Shown here piece by piece: positions 25,900 through 34,297 of a stretch of 64,000 nucleotides of DNA. The stretch spans positions 248,001-312,000 of the forward strand of contig NZ_CP168006.1 in NCBI RefSeq assembly GCF_041521385.1, given 5' to 3'. Position numbers and translations under genes: made by a program. The notes beneath the pieces are model-generated. The model did no database searches. It was given only the letters and a program-made list of their open reading frames with translations, and had not been told where the DNA came from. The DNA is from Alcaligenes faecalis (lineage in GTDB: Bacteria > Pseudomonadota > Gammaproteobacteria > Burkholderiales > Burkholderiaceae_B). Within the stretch, counting starts at the first letter, position 1. Every line of letters begins with the position of its first letter.

Positions 25900-26696
25900 T
25901 CCAGACGTGGGGCATCCTCGCCCTGATCGCCTTGACGCCAGTAGCTGCTGGCCCGAATCGCGCCTTTATCCAGACCGCGGTCTTGCACCCAGTACTCGCG
26001 CAGGCTTTGAGCAATGGAATACTCCGCGGCAACCCATACATAGCCGGTACCGCTCAACTGGGGTGCGGCACGCAGTGCATCCAGAATGCCATTCAGACCC
26101 GCCAGCGAAGGAATCCAGTTCACGGTGACGTGATCCGGCGCTTCCATCGCCCCCACGGTCAGCAGATTGCGTGCCAGCACGTACACCTGCACCTTCACAT
26201 TGGAAGGCAGTTCTTTCACTCGTCGCGCCATGGCCGGCACAGCGGTTTCGTCGCCAATCAGGATTTGCCAATCCAGATCCTTGCTGACCAGGAAGGATCC
26301 ACGCGGACCGGCCACGCCCAGCTTGTCACCCTCTTTGGCGTGCATGGCCCATTGGCATGCCGGGCCCTCACCGTGGACCACAAAATCAATATCCATCTCA
26401 AGTTCCTGTTCACGGAACTCTCGAGGGGTGTAGTCGCGGATGGGGGGCTTTTCCTGTCCGGCGGCAAAGACCATGCCACGATCGCCCATTTGGGGCAGCC
26501 GCAATTCTTTGGTGATCGGGTCCGGGAAAATCAATTTGACATGATCGTCAAAGCCGGGGGTATAAAAACCCTCCAGATCCGAGCCTTCCAGGGTGATGCG
26601 CACCATATCAGGCCCCAGTTCGCGTCGCTTCTTAACGGTCAGCAAACGCAACTTCAAGGTATGAGCAACTTTCTGCGTTAATTGTTCGGACTGCAT
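25896..26696 (-). CDS. Siderophore-interacting FAD protein (YqjH-like ferric-chelate reductase)
   Basis: 266 residues. The FAD-binding signature PPIRDYTPREFRE and the following DFVVHGEGPACQWA are family hallmarks. The NAD(P)H-like domain holds LIGDETAVPAMARRV, and the C-terminus SSYWRQGDQGE is typical. Such enzymes reduce ferric siderophores in the cytoplasm to free iron. The PadR regulator lies two bases upstream in the same operon and a Fur-box-like sequence precedes both, the arrangement known for E. coli yqjI/yqjH, where YqjI is a nickel-responsive repressor. Confidence 0.88.
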   Translation of the reverse strand: MQSEQLTQKVAHTLKLRLLTVKKRRELGPDMVRITLEGSDLEGFYTPGFDDHVKLIFPDPITKELRLPQMGDRGMVFAAGQEKPPIRDYTPREFREQELEMDIDFVVHGEGPACQWAMHAKEGDKLGVAGPRGSFLVSKDLDWQILIGDETAVPAMARRVKELPSNVKVQVYVLARNLLTVGAMEAPDHVTVNWIPSLAGLNGILDALRAAPQLSGTGYVWVAAEYSIAQSLREYWVQDRGLDKGAIRASSYWRQGDQGEDAPRLD

Positions 26697-26698
26697 TC

Positions 26699-27271
26699 TT
26701 AAGACTCCTTGGGCAAGTTCCGTATTTCGGCGATGGCTTTTTCCAGAATGGCCACCACCTCAGCCTGTCGTTCCAGACTGGCTGTTGATTGTTCAAACAT
26801 GGCCTGCTTCAGGCTGTGGCGTACCTGGACAAATTCTGGCAACCAGCCTGTTTGCTCCTGTGCGGCCTTCAAATCCTCGTCGCTGTTGTGCTCGGCCAGC
26901 ATTTGCCGTATCCACACCAGCTTGCGCCCGCGATAGGTCAGGGATTGCATCAGGTAATCGCACTTTTCCTTTTGCTCTTCCAGATACGTTTGACCTTCCT
27001 TGGTCAGGCTATACATCTTGCGACGACCTTCTTCTTCGATCAGCACCCAGCCTTGCGTGGCGCAATACGCCAGGGCGGGATACACCGCGCCCGCGCTGGG
27101 CACATAGCTGTTCTGGCTAAGCTGCGCAAAGCGGCGAATCAACTGATAACCGTGAGTACTGCCCTCTTTGAGCAGAACCATCAGCATGAGCTGCATGGCC
27201 CGAGCGGAGTACTTTCGGCCTTGGCCCATGTCCAGCAACATGCGCTCGACATCCATTGTGTTGAATTTCAT
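26699..27271 (-). CDS. PadR-family repressor (YqjI-like)
   Basis: 190 residues with the PadR winged helix (LMLMVLLKEGSTHGYQLIRR, then VPSAGAVYPALAYCATQGWV and EEGRRKMYSLTKEGQ), followed by a helical dimerisation region. It heads an operon with the siderophore-interacting protein. A perfect 7-4-7 palindrome lies directly upstream and is the likely site of autoregulation. E. coli YqjI has a metal-binding His-rich N-terminal extension. Here the extension is short and has no His cluster, so the signal sensed may differ. Confidence 0.85.
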   Translation of the reverse strand: MKFNTMDVERMLLDMGQGRKYSARAMQLMLMVLLKEGSTHGYQLIRRFAQLSQNSYVPSAGAVYPALAYCATQGWVLIEEEGRRKMYSLTKEGQTYLEEQKEKCDYLMQSLTYRGRKLVWIRQMLAEHNSDEDLKAAQEQTGWLPEFVQVRHSLKQAMFEQSTASLERQAEVVAILEKAIAEIRNLPKES

Positions 27272-27286
27272 GTCTATACTCTTATG

Positions 27287-27328
27287 CTATATCGCATGAT
27301 ATAGTTTAATGATAATGAGAATAACAAT
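27287..27328 (-). promoter_or_regulatory. PadR palindrome and Fur-box-like sequence
   Basis: CTATATC-GCAT-GATATAG (27287-27304) is a perfect inverted repeat 16 bases before the regulator start. Next to it GATAAT-GAGAAT-AACAAT (27311-27328) fits three consecutive Fur hexamers with few mismatches. Together they suggest dual control by the PadR protein and by iron through Fur. Confidence 0.6.
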
Positions 27329-27367
27329 CAACAATAAATAAAATGAAATTTATTGAATGGAAGATAC

Positions 27368-27397
27368 TTGCTTTATTTGGAAATTTCGTCTTATAAT
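27368..27397 (+). promoter_or_regulatory. Promoter of tRNA-Leu copy 3
   Basis: TTGCTT (27368-27373) and a consensus TATAAT (27392-27397) lie 18 bases apart and 35 bases upstream of the tRNA. Confidence 0.65.
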
Positions 27398-27431
27398 TTA
27401 ATGCTTGAGACGGGCAACGGCCTTGATCAAA

Positions 27432-27516
27432 GCCCAGGTGGCGGAATTGGTAGACGCGCATGGTTCAGGTCCATGTGCCTTCGGGTGTGGAGGTTCGAGT
27501 CCTCTCCTGGGCACCA
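27432..27516 (+). tRNA. tRNA-Leu(CAG), copy 3
   Basis: An 85-nt tRNA identical to copies 1 and 2, anticodon CAG, CCA encoded. The flank after it resembles the flank of copy 1 for about 180 bases with scattered differences, showing a segmental duplication rather than a lone gene copy. Confidence 0.97.
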
Positions 27517-27525
27517 CAAATTCCT

Positions 27526-27561
27526 CAACAAGCCGATCATCGCAAGATGGTCGGCTTGTTG
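27526..27561 (+). terminator. Terminator after tRNA-Leu copy 3
   Basis: A 15-bp stem, CAACAAGCCGATCAT / ATGGTCGGCTTGTTG. Compared with copy 1, the base of both arms has changed in a compensating way (AAAAAG to AACAAG and the matching change opposite), which keeps the stem. The T run is weaker. Confidence 0.7.
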
Positions 27562-27760
27562 CATTCCAGCCCAGAAAGTCAGGTGCTTGAGTACCTGACG
27601 TGGGGACGAGAAAGGTCGGGCATACAGATCCTGCCAGGATCACTTCAAGACGCCCAAACCCTCTGTTGGGCACATCAACTGCCAGCAGACAGAGCTTCTT
27701 TCCAGATGCAACCAAGAAGCGCCCGAAATACATTCCAGATGTACTGAAACGGCCAGCCAC
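27562..27760 (+). repeat. Duplicated tRNA-Leu flank
   Basis: The 27562-27680 part matches 23907-24025 after copy 1 (GCATTCCAGCCCAG, then a TGGGGACGAGAAAGGTCGGGC block), with more divergence toward the end. It finishes with a tRNA-acceptor-like remnant, TTGGGCACA. No gene is seen in it. Confidence 0.6.
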
Positions 27761-27793
27761 AAAAAAACCGAAACAAGGCTCATGCTGTTTCGG
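27761..27793 (-). terminator. Terminator of the flavoprotein gene
   Basis: An 8-bp stem, CCGAAACA / TGTTTCGG, with a 10-base loop and seven T on the minus strand, 60 bases after the gene. Confidence 0.8.
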
Positions 27794-27852
27794 CTTTATT
27801 TGACTCCGGTGGTTTTATCGGACGCTATTTGGCTTCCTTACCTTCTTGACCA

Positions 27853-28926
27853 TCACTCCAATGCACGATGACGACGCTGCCAAAACGGCTGCGCCGCGTA
27901 GCGTTGCTCCATACCATACAAAGCGTGCTGCGAATTCAGGTGGCGCACCAAGCCCAGCAGATAATCTTTCTCGTAAGCTCGTGCCGGTTCTGGGTTGCCT
28001 TTTGTCAGCGCCACCGCAGCTTGTGCCGATTGTGACCCGCTCCACAAGGCCGTTGCCAAACCATTGGCGGCCAAGGGGTCCATAGCCGCGCCCGCATCCC
28101 CGGCACGCAAGATACGGCCTTCCACGAAGTAAGACACTGTGCAACTGGCAGCGGCACTGACTGTAGGAGTGTGCTCAGCCATCTGGCTATCCAGACCCAA
28201 GCTTTCCATACGCACCCGTGCCGCATCAGCACAGCCCAGCAAACCAGCCCAGACCGAACCATCACGACTCAGGCCATCAGGCAAAAGATCTGCGTCCGAG
28301 AACAAGGCCACCATCAAACGATGGCCGGGCATGGGAGACAAATACCACCACCCCAGTTCTACAGCTTCTACCAGAGAAGCAGCCAAGGGCTCGGCCCCGT
28401 CGGGCAGATCAAAGACATGCCAGACAGCCACCAGCCTATCCAGACGATGACGCTCGGCGGCTGCACCCGCGGACAAAGCCGCACGACCAGTACAGTCGAT
28501 TAAAGCAGCGGCTTCCAGGCTCGTACCGTCTGCCAGCTTGACAATAACACTTTCAGGCTGATGTTCCAGACCCAAGACACGCGTCTGGCGAATGCTGACC
28601 TTCGCTTCTTTTTGCACACGCTCGAACAGTGCCTGCTCCAGGCGGGCTTTGTCGAGCAGGTAGCCCTGCCCGTCTTCATCCTGCACAGTGCGCAATCCTG
28701 CACTACCCCATACTGAAAAACGCCCTTGCGAGCGCAAGGCCACCGTCTCATCCAGGCAGCTTGCCCAGCCCAAACTGGTCAAGACCACGGCCCCTCGTTC
28801 GGACAAGGTCTCGCCCAATGAGGGCTGGGGTTCCAGGGGAGCCACCAGCGTTACTTCCTGACCTTGCATACTCAGGCGACGCGCCGCCGCCAAGCCCGCC
28901 ACACCGGCGCCAACAACAATAATCAT
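27853..28926 (-). CDS. FAD-dependent oxidoreductase, tryptophan-halogenase/LodB-GoxB-like superfamily
   Basis: 357 residues. The dinucleotide site VVGAGVAGLAAARRLS is at the N-terminus, followed by LIDCTGRAA and the second FAD motif GRILRAGDAGAAMDPLAANGLATAL. The overall shape resembles flavoproteins that modify peptidyl tryptophan or assist quinone cofactor formation (LodB, GoxB, QhpG). Those sit beside the enzyme they mature, and no such partner is present here, apart from a small unrecognised frame immediately upstream. The real substrate is unknown. Confidence 0.75.
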   Translation of the reverse strand: MIIVVGAGVAGLAAARRLSMQGQEVTLVAPLEPQPSLGETLSERGAVVLTSLGWASCLDETVALRSQGRFSVWGSAGLRTVQDEDGQGYLLDKARLEQALFERVQKEAKVSIRQTRVLGLEHQPESVIVKLADGTSLEAAALIDCTGRAALSAGAAAERHRLDRLVAVWHVFDLPDGAEPLAASLVEAVELGWWYLSPMPGHRLMVALFSDADLLPDGLSRDGSVWAGLLGCADAARVRMESLGLDSQMAEHTPTVSAAASCTVSYFVEGRILRAGDAGAAMDPLAANGLATALWSGSQSAQAAVALTKGNPEPARAYEKDYLLGLVRHLNSQHALYGMEQRYAAQPFWQRRHRALE

Positions 28927-28936
28927 GCCTTCATCC

Positions 28937-29092
28937 TCAGGTTCCCGTCTGCTTTGTCAGCGGGACAATGTCCATAGAACCGCCTTGTACTCTCACATCC
29001 AGCTCGAGCGAAACTCCCGCCAGCCCGACTGGCCCCGGACGTTTTACCACGACTGCCTGATGAGGCAAACGATTTAAACCCAATAGGCACAC
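28937..29092 (-). CDS. Possible small protein upstream of the flavoprotein
   Basis: A 51-codon frame from a GTG at 29092 ends 11 bases before the flavoprotein start, with GAGG in between. The peptide is basic and Val-rich (LPHQAVVVKRPGPVGLAGVS), with no Cys or Trp. It is not a known quinoprotein gamma subunit. It could be a small partner protein or chance. The remaining 29093-29254 shows no gene. Confidence 0.25.
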   Translation of the reverse strand: MCLLGLNRLPHQAVVVKRPGPVGLAGVSLELDVRVQGGSMDIVPLTKQTGT

Positions 29093-29254
29093 TCAGGCCT
29101 ATTACTGCTACCTTAAACAGAAAAGCCCCAAAACCCGGCTTCGATCACACCCAAAAAAAAGCGGCGAATTAGCACACATCCACGCACATAAACCCCAATA
29201 GAGGGGAAACCGGCGGTCATTCTTTTCTAGTTACAACAATCACGAGACTTCTCT

Positions 29255-29935
29255 TTACGAAATGCGAGGCAGCGAAAACAACATGACCCAGCCCCCCAAC
29301 ACCAGATAGGGACCAAAATGAATCGCCTGCCCTGCTTGCAAACGCCCACCAAGGCGCAGGACCAGAGCCGCCAACAGGCCCAGCAACGATGCCGATAACA
29401 AGATACCTGGCAAGGCGGTCGCTCCCAACCAGGCCCCCAAAGCTGCCAGCAATTTGAAGTCGCCATGGCCCATTCCAGCCCGCCCGGTCAGCAACAAAAA
29501 CACATGATTCAACAACCACAACAAGCTGTAACCCAGCGCCGCACCAACCACGGCCAAAGGCAAGCTGCTAAAAGTGTGATCCAGATTGACCAGCAAACCC
29601 AGCCACAACAAGGGTAAAGTCAGGCGATCGGGCAGATAGCCGGTCTCCGCGTCAATCCAGGCCAGCAAGGCCGTCCCGGCGATAAACACACAAGCAGCCA
29701 CTGCCGCTGGCGTCAGTTGCCAGCACCAACCCGCCCATAACATCAAGACCAAGGCCAGACTCTGGCACACCCATCCCCATTGGCGATGGGTACGCGGCGA
29801 ACGCCGGTCCAGTTCGGGCTCCAATTCTATGGGCAAGCTCCAGGACAAGCGTCGAGCAGGCCAGAAAAAACAAACCGCCAAGACCAGAGCAAGCCCCATT
29901 CCCGCCCAGGCATTGCCCCACGACGTCCACATCAT
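29255..29935 (-). CDS. Type IV prepilin peptidase-like protein without the N-methylation domain
   Basis: 226 residues with 6 to 7 membrane spans. Both catalytic aspartates of the A24 family are present, in AWIDAETGYLPDRLT and in GMGHGDFKLLAALGAWLG (the GxGD motif). Full-length PilD proteins are near 290 residues and begin with a Cys-containing methyltransferase loop, which is absent here, as in the CpaA/TadV and archaeal-type enzymes. No pilus genes lie nearby. It may process prepilins encoded elsewhere. Confidence 0.85.
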   Translation of the reverse strand: MMWTSWGNAWAGMGLALVLAVCFFWPARRLSWSLPIELEPELDRRSPRTHRQWGWVCQSLALVLMLWAGWCWQLTPAAVAACVFIAGTALLAWIDAETGYLPDRLTLPLLWLGLLVNLDHTFSSLPLAVVGAALGYSLLWLLNHVFLLLTGRAGMGHGDFKLLAALGAWLGATALPGILLSASLLGLLAALVLRLGGRLQAGQAIHFGPYLVLGGWVMLFSLPRIS

Positions 29936-30161
29936 ATTGATCCTTCACTGGAGTAAATAAATACGCACGGACACAAGCCATGCTGCCCAAATCCTAGCAG
30001 AGCCTTGCGTGCTTTTGATGACGTAAGCATTTTTTGCTCCAGGGGGAGTCAAGCCGGACGATGGCATTTTTTTGTTACCCGAATGACAGACAGAGCCCGA
30101 CAAGGCTAGGCATAATGCGCTTCACCCCTTTGTTTTGCTGACGGATGAATAAGGAAGCACT

Positions 30162-32195
30162 ATGAACTACGTTGTGCCCCACGCTGCGCGTACGCCTCGC
30201 CTGCACTCTTTGACCGGCGCCCTACTCCTGGTCTGGATGGGCTCCACAGCCAGCACCGCCTGGGCTCAGCAGATCGAGTCCATTACCTTATCCAGTGCCG
30301 GTATGGCCGAGATCGAACGACAGATCCCCATCTCCGATGCGGGCACCGCTCAACTGCGTGTGCCCTTGACACAGGTCGATGACATTCTCAAAACCCTGAT
30401 GGCCGTCGATGGCAAGAACCGCATCGAATCCCTGACCCTGTCCGGTCTGGCCCCACTCAAAGAAAGCTTTGACAGCCTACCCTTCTCGGCCCAAGACCTG
30501 CGCTCACCCGCCACTCTGGCGCAAGCCCTGCGCGGCCAGCAAGTCAGCGCCAGCTCGCAAGGCCGTCTGGTGCGTGGTGCGGTCCTGGGCGTGCGCGCAA
30601 CGGCTGCCACTAACGAACACCCCGCCCAAGCCATCTTGAGCGTGCTAACGGAACAAGGCCAGATCCAGACCCTGGAACTGGGCCCGGATACCAGCCTGGA
30701 CGTGCTGGACAAAACAGTGCAGCAGCAATTGCAGCAGGCCGCCGACGTGCTGGCAGGTCAAAGCAATCAGCAATCGCGTGATATTCAGTTGGTCCTGAAC
30801 AAAACCGATACCAAGACAGCCCGCCTGTCTTACCTGATTCCTGCACCGGTCTGGAAAAGCACCTATCGCCTGATGATGCAGGACGGCAAGGCCCGTCTGC
30901 AGGCCTGGGCCATTTTTGAAAACACCAGCGGCGAGGACTGGAAAGAGGTGAAAGTCACCCTCAGTTCCGGCTCACCTGTGATGCTGCGCCAGCGTTTGCT
31001 GGAGCGTTACTGGAGCGAGCGACCGGAATTGCCGGTTGCAGTAGGCAGCTCCATCGCCCCGCAAGCGGACACTCAAGCCACGGTCAGCGCGAATCAAGCT
31101 CGCAAAGCAGCTGGCGACGCCATGCGTGCCCGCATGGCTCCAGCCGCCCCCGCTCCCATCATGATGGAAAGCGCGGCCTACGCGGCCGATAGCAGCATGG
31201 CCAAACAGTGGGCGGCGGGCGGCGCGGGTGCCAGCACGCAGGCACAGGAAGGGCTGACTCAAGTGCGCTTCACGCTGCCTCAGACGCTGAGCGTCCCCAC
31301 AGGCCAAACTGTATCGGTGCCTTTTATCGATACGTCTTTGCAAGCCGAATCTCTGTCGGTTTACCGCAGCGGCCAGGCAGGTGATCACCCCACCGCCGCT
31401 ATCTGGGTCAACAATGAACAGGCCAACAGCCTGCCACCAGGCATTATCACGGTCTTCAATGAACAGGACGGCCATGTGGGTGACGCGGAGCTGGCCGGCC
31501 TGCCTGCTGGCGAGCAGCGCCTGATCTACTTTGCCCAGGACAGCAAAGTGCAGATCCGCGAAGAGCAGACGGATGAATATCGCCTGAGCAAAACCCGCGT
31601 GACGGACGGCGTGGCTCGTTCGGAATGGACACGCTTGCAGAACTTCCGCTATGAGATCAAAGCCCCGGCCGATGAAGATCGTACCGTGCTGATCCAGTTG
31701 CCCCGTCAGGACGGCTGGACGCTCAAATCGGATGCGCACGATAGCGATACCGCCCAGGAGCACCGCCTGAAAGTGAAGGTTGCCAAAGGCAAGACAGTCA
31801 CTGTCACCGCCCAGCTAAGCCTGCAAGACCATGTGGAACTGCGTCTGGAAGAAATCGACGAGAACATGCTGCTGCAATGGCGTGGCAACGGTGAGGACAG
31901 CGCGCAGCAAGCCAAGATGGACAAGCTGATTGAGCTGCGTCGTCAACTGAGCCAGGCCCAGCAGGCTCAAAACCAGGCCGTCGAGCGCCTGAACGAAACC
32001 GTGGCCGAACAGGAGCGCATCCGCGCCAACCTGGCAGCGGTCAGTGCCCAAAGCACCTTGGGGCAGCGCTTTAGCGAACAACTGGCCCAGCAGGAAGACC
32101 AGATTGCCAGCCAGCGCAAAGCCGTTCAGGAACAGCGCGACGCCGTGCAAAAAGCCCGTCAGGCTTTTGAAAAGGGTCTGGCCGAACTGGCTTGA
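30162..32195 (+). CDS. Exported DUF4139 domain protein
   Basis: 677 residues from an ATG with an AAGGAAG site. A signal peptide ends STAWAQ. Beta-rich regions with AIFENTSGEDWKEVKVTLSSG are characteristic of DUF4139, as is the later YEIKAPADEDRTVLIQLP. A Met/Ala-rich linker (about residues 320-360) separates two halves, and a coiled coil of about 80 residues rich in Gln, Ala and Glu closes the protein. The function of the family is not established. The gene stands alone, convergent with the LysR gene. Confidence 0.8.
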   Translation: MNYVVPHAARTPRLHSLTGALLLVWMGSTASTAWAQQIESITLSSAGMAEIERQIPISDAGTAQLRVPLTQVDDILKTLMAVDGKNRIESLTLSGLAPLKESFDSLPFSAQDLRSPATLAQALRGQQVSASSQGRLVRGAVLGVRATAATNEHPAQAILSVLTEQGQIQTLELGPDTSLDVLDKTVQQQLQQAADVLAGQSNQQSRDIQLVLNKTDTKTARLSYLIPAPVWKSTYRLMMQDGKARLQAWAIFENTSGEDWKEVKVTLSSGSPVMLRQRLLERYWSERPELPVAVGSSIAPQADTQATVSANQARKAAGDAMRARMAPAAPAPIMMESAAYAADSSMAKQWAAGGAGASTQAQEGLTQVRFTLPQTLSVPTGQTVSVPFIDTSLQAESLSVYRSGQAGDHPTAAIWVNNEQANSLPPGIITVFNEQDGHVGDAELAGLPAGEQRLIYFAQDSKVQIREEQTDEYRLSKTRVTDGVARSEWTRLQNFRYEIKAPADEDRTVLIQLPRQDGWTLKSDAHDSDTAQEHRLKVKVAKGKTVTVTAQLSLQDHVELRLEEIDENMLLQWRGNGEDSAQQAKMDKLIELRRQLSQAQQAQNQAVERLNETVAEQERIRANLAAVSAQSTLGQRFSEQLAQQEDQIASQRKAVQEQRDAVQKARQAFEKGLAELA

Positions 32196-32204
32196 TCCCG
32201 GTCC

Positions 32205-33080
32205 TTATGCCGGTACAGGCAACTCGGCCTGCACCTGCTCCAGAAACGCGCGTATGGCATGGCCCTGCGCGCGTTCTTTCAGGCAGTACACGAACTCGCT
32301 CAAATGAGCCGAGACATCACTCAGCGGCAAACTGATAATGTCCGGATGCGCAGGCACTTCACGCAAGGGCAGCAAGCTGGCTCCCATGCCACATACCACC
32401 CCCCACCCTATCGCCTCCCGGCTACCTATTTCCAGAAGCTGCGTCGGCTCCTGCCCCGCCTGCCGGAACACCTGATGGCATAACTCCCGTGTCATGGACC
32501 CTGGCTCACGCATCAGAATGGGATGACGACACAGATCCACAATGCGCACACGCTGCCGATTCGCCAAAGGATGGTCCACTCGCAGCACGGCGACCAGGGG
32601 ATCGGACGCCAGCAGCAGGCGCACCAAACGCGGATCATCCACCAGCGCCGAGGACGCAATCACATCCAGTTGATAATCATGCAAGGCACCCAGAACCCGT
32701 TGCGAGTTATCAATGCTCAAACGCATCTTCACACCGGGGTAGGCCTGATGGAAATTCCGTAATACCGCCATGATGTAATACGGCCCGGTCGCGCCTACGC
32801 GCAACATGCCACTTTTCAGATCGCGCAGATCGCGCAAGCTGAAATCGATCTGCGCGGCCTGCTGCATCAACTGCTCGACCTGGGGCAGGAGCCGTTCCCC
32901 TTGCTGGCTCAAATACACACCCTTGCCTTGCCTATAGAACAGCTCCACGCCATAGCGGGTTTCCAGCTGCCGCAGATGCGACGTCACCGTGGGTTGGCTG
33001 ATCCCCAGTTGCTGGGCAGCCTTGGTAATAGAGCCACAATGGGCGGTGGCGTGAAAGGACTTCAGTTCCAGAGCCAGCAT
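32205..33080 (-). CDS. LysR-type regulator of the aminophosphonate locus
   Basis: 291 residues from the ATG at 33080 (MLALELKSFHATA). The frame is open to 33107. The helix-turn-helix is GSITKAAQQLGISQPTVTSHLRQLE, followed by a periplasmic-binding-like effector domain (LRVGATGPYYIMAVL). It is transcribed away from the ABC transporter genes, with 110 bases between starts, the classic arrangement for a LysR activator of that operon. The inducer would be an aminophosphonate or its breakdown product, by inference. Confidence 0.88.
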   Translation of the reverse strand: MLALELKSFHATAHCGSITKAAQQLGISQPTVTSHLRQLETRYGVELFYRQGKGVYLSQQGERLLPQVEQLMQQAAQIDFSLRDLRDLKSGMLRVGATGPYYIMAVLRNFHQAYPGVKMRLSIDNSQRVLGALHDYQLDVIASSALVDDPRLVRLLLASDPLVAVLRVDHPLANRQRVRIVDLCRHPILMREPGSMTRELCHQVFRQAGQEPTQLLEIGSREAIGWGVVCGMGASLLPLREVPAHPDIISLPLSDVSAHLSEFVYCLKERAQGHAIRAFLEQVQAELPVPA

Positions 33081-33190
33081 GCTGCCGCTCTCCTTGCTAA
33101 GACTCAAAGCCCAAATTATCCGATTCTCGTATTACAGAAATTAGTTGTACTGTCATAGGGCCGCCATATACGACTCCCATACTGACGTTC

Positions 33191-34297
33191 ATGACATTCA
33201 TGACAAGTCGGAACCCCGGGATGAGCGCCAAGCCTGCATTTTTAACCATACAAGGACTGCACAAGCAGTTCGGCTCCTTTACTGCTCTGGACCAGGTCAG
33301 CCTGGATATACAAGCCGGTGAGCTGGTGTGTTTGCTGGGCCCCTCGGGCTGCGGAAAAACCACCTTGCTGCGCTGCATTGCCGGGCTGCAACAGGCCGAT
33401 CAAGGCAGCATCGTAATGGCAGGCCGTGACATTACCCACCTGCCGCCCCAACAGCGTGACTACGGCATCTTGTTTCAGTCCTACGCGCTGTTTCCTAACC
33501 TGACCGTCGCCCAGAACATTGCCTACGGCCTGTCCCCACGCAAGAACCTGGCCACCCAAGTGCGCCAACGCGTCTCGGAAATGCTGGATCTGGTTGGCCT
33601 GTCCGGGTCAGAAGACAAATACCCCGCACAACTTTCCGGTGGCCAGCAACAGCGCGTGGCCCTGGCTCGTGCGCTGGCGCCCTCGCCCTCGCTGCTCTTG
33701 CTCGATGAACCCATGTCGGCTCTGGATGCCCAGGTGCGCGAGCGTCTGCGCAGTGAGTTGCGCGATCTGCAAAAACAACTGTCCATTACGACCTTGATGG
33801 TCACGCATGATCAGGAAGAGGCCATGGTCATGGCGGATCGTATCGCCGTGATGGAAAAAGGCCGCCTGGTGCAATTTGATCGCCCCCAGGCCCTGTACCG
33901 CGCTCCTGCCGATCCGTTTGTGGCAGGCTTTATCGGTGAGGCAAACTGGCTGCCCTTTACCCCATTGCACGATTGCTCAGTGCGAGTGGAACGTGTCCGT
34001 CTGGACCTGAGTCAGGAAGCCCCCACCAGCGCCGGACGCCTCTTTATTCGTCCTGAAAACATCCGCGTACTGGACAACACCAGCCCCGCGCCTGTCACCA
34101 ATACCTTTTTGGCCGACATCGTGGATGGCATTTTTCTGGGCCGTCACTACAAGCTGACCCTACGCCCTGAAGGTATGGATGGACTGACCGTACAAGCCAT
34201 TGTCAACCCAGAACAGGGCGACCGCTTGCTTGATCCCCTGGCCGCACGTCGCTGCCGCATCCAGCTTCCCAGCGAGGCGCTGCATGCCCACCACTGA
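33191..34297 (+). CDS. Aminophosphonate ABC transporter ATP-binding protein (PhnT-like)
   Basis: Up to 368 residues. Walker [10 protein letters not shown], signature LSGGQQQRVALARAL, Walker B LLLLDEPMSALDA and the H-loop MVTHDQEEA are present, followed by a TOBE domain. In-frame ATGs at 33200 and 33221 are alternatives, and homology begins only at AFLTIQGLHKQFG, so 33221 is quite possible. It is the first gene of a five-gene set that includes a phosphonatase, which is why I assign it to phosphonate rather than iron or polyamine uptake. Confidence 0.88.
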   Translation: MTFMTSRNPGMSAKPAFLTIQGLHKQFGSFTALDQVSLDIQAGELVCLLGPSGCGKTTLLRCIAGLQQADQGSIVMAGRDITHLPPQQRDYGILFQSYALFPNLTVAQNIAYGLSPRKNLATQVRQRVSEMLDLVGLSGSEDKYPAQLSGGQQQRVALARALAPSPSLLLLDEPMSALDAQVRERLRSELRDLQKQLSITTLMVTHDQEEAMVMADRIAVMEKGRLVQFDRPQALYRAPADPFVAGFIGEANWLPFTPLHDCSVRVERVRLDLSQEAPTSAGRLFIRPENIRVLDNTSPAPVTNTFLADIVDGIFLGRHYKLTLRPEGMDGLTVQAIVNPEQGDRLLDPLAARRCRIQLPSEALHAHH

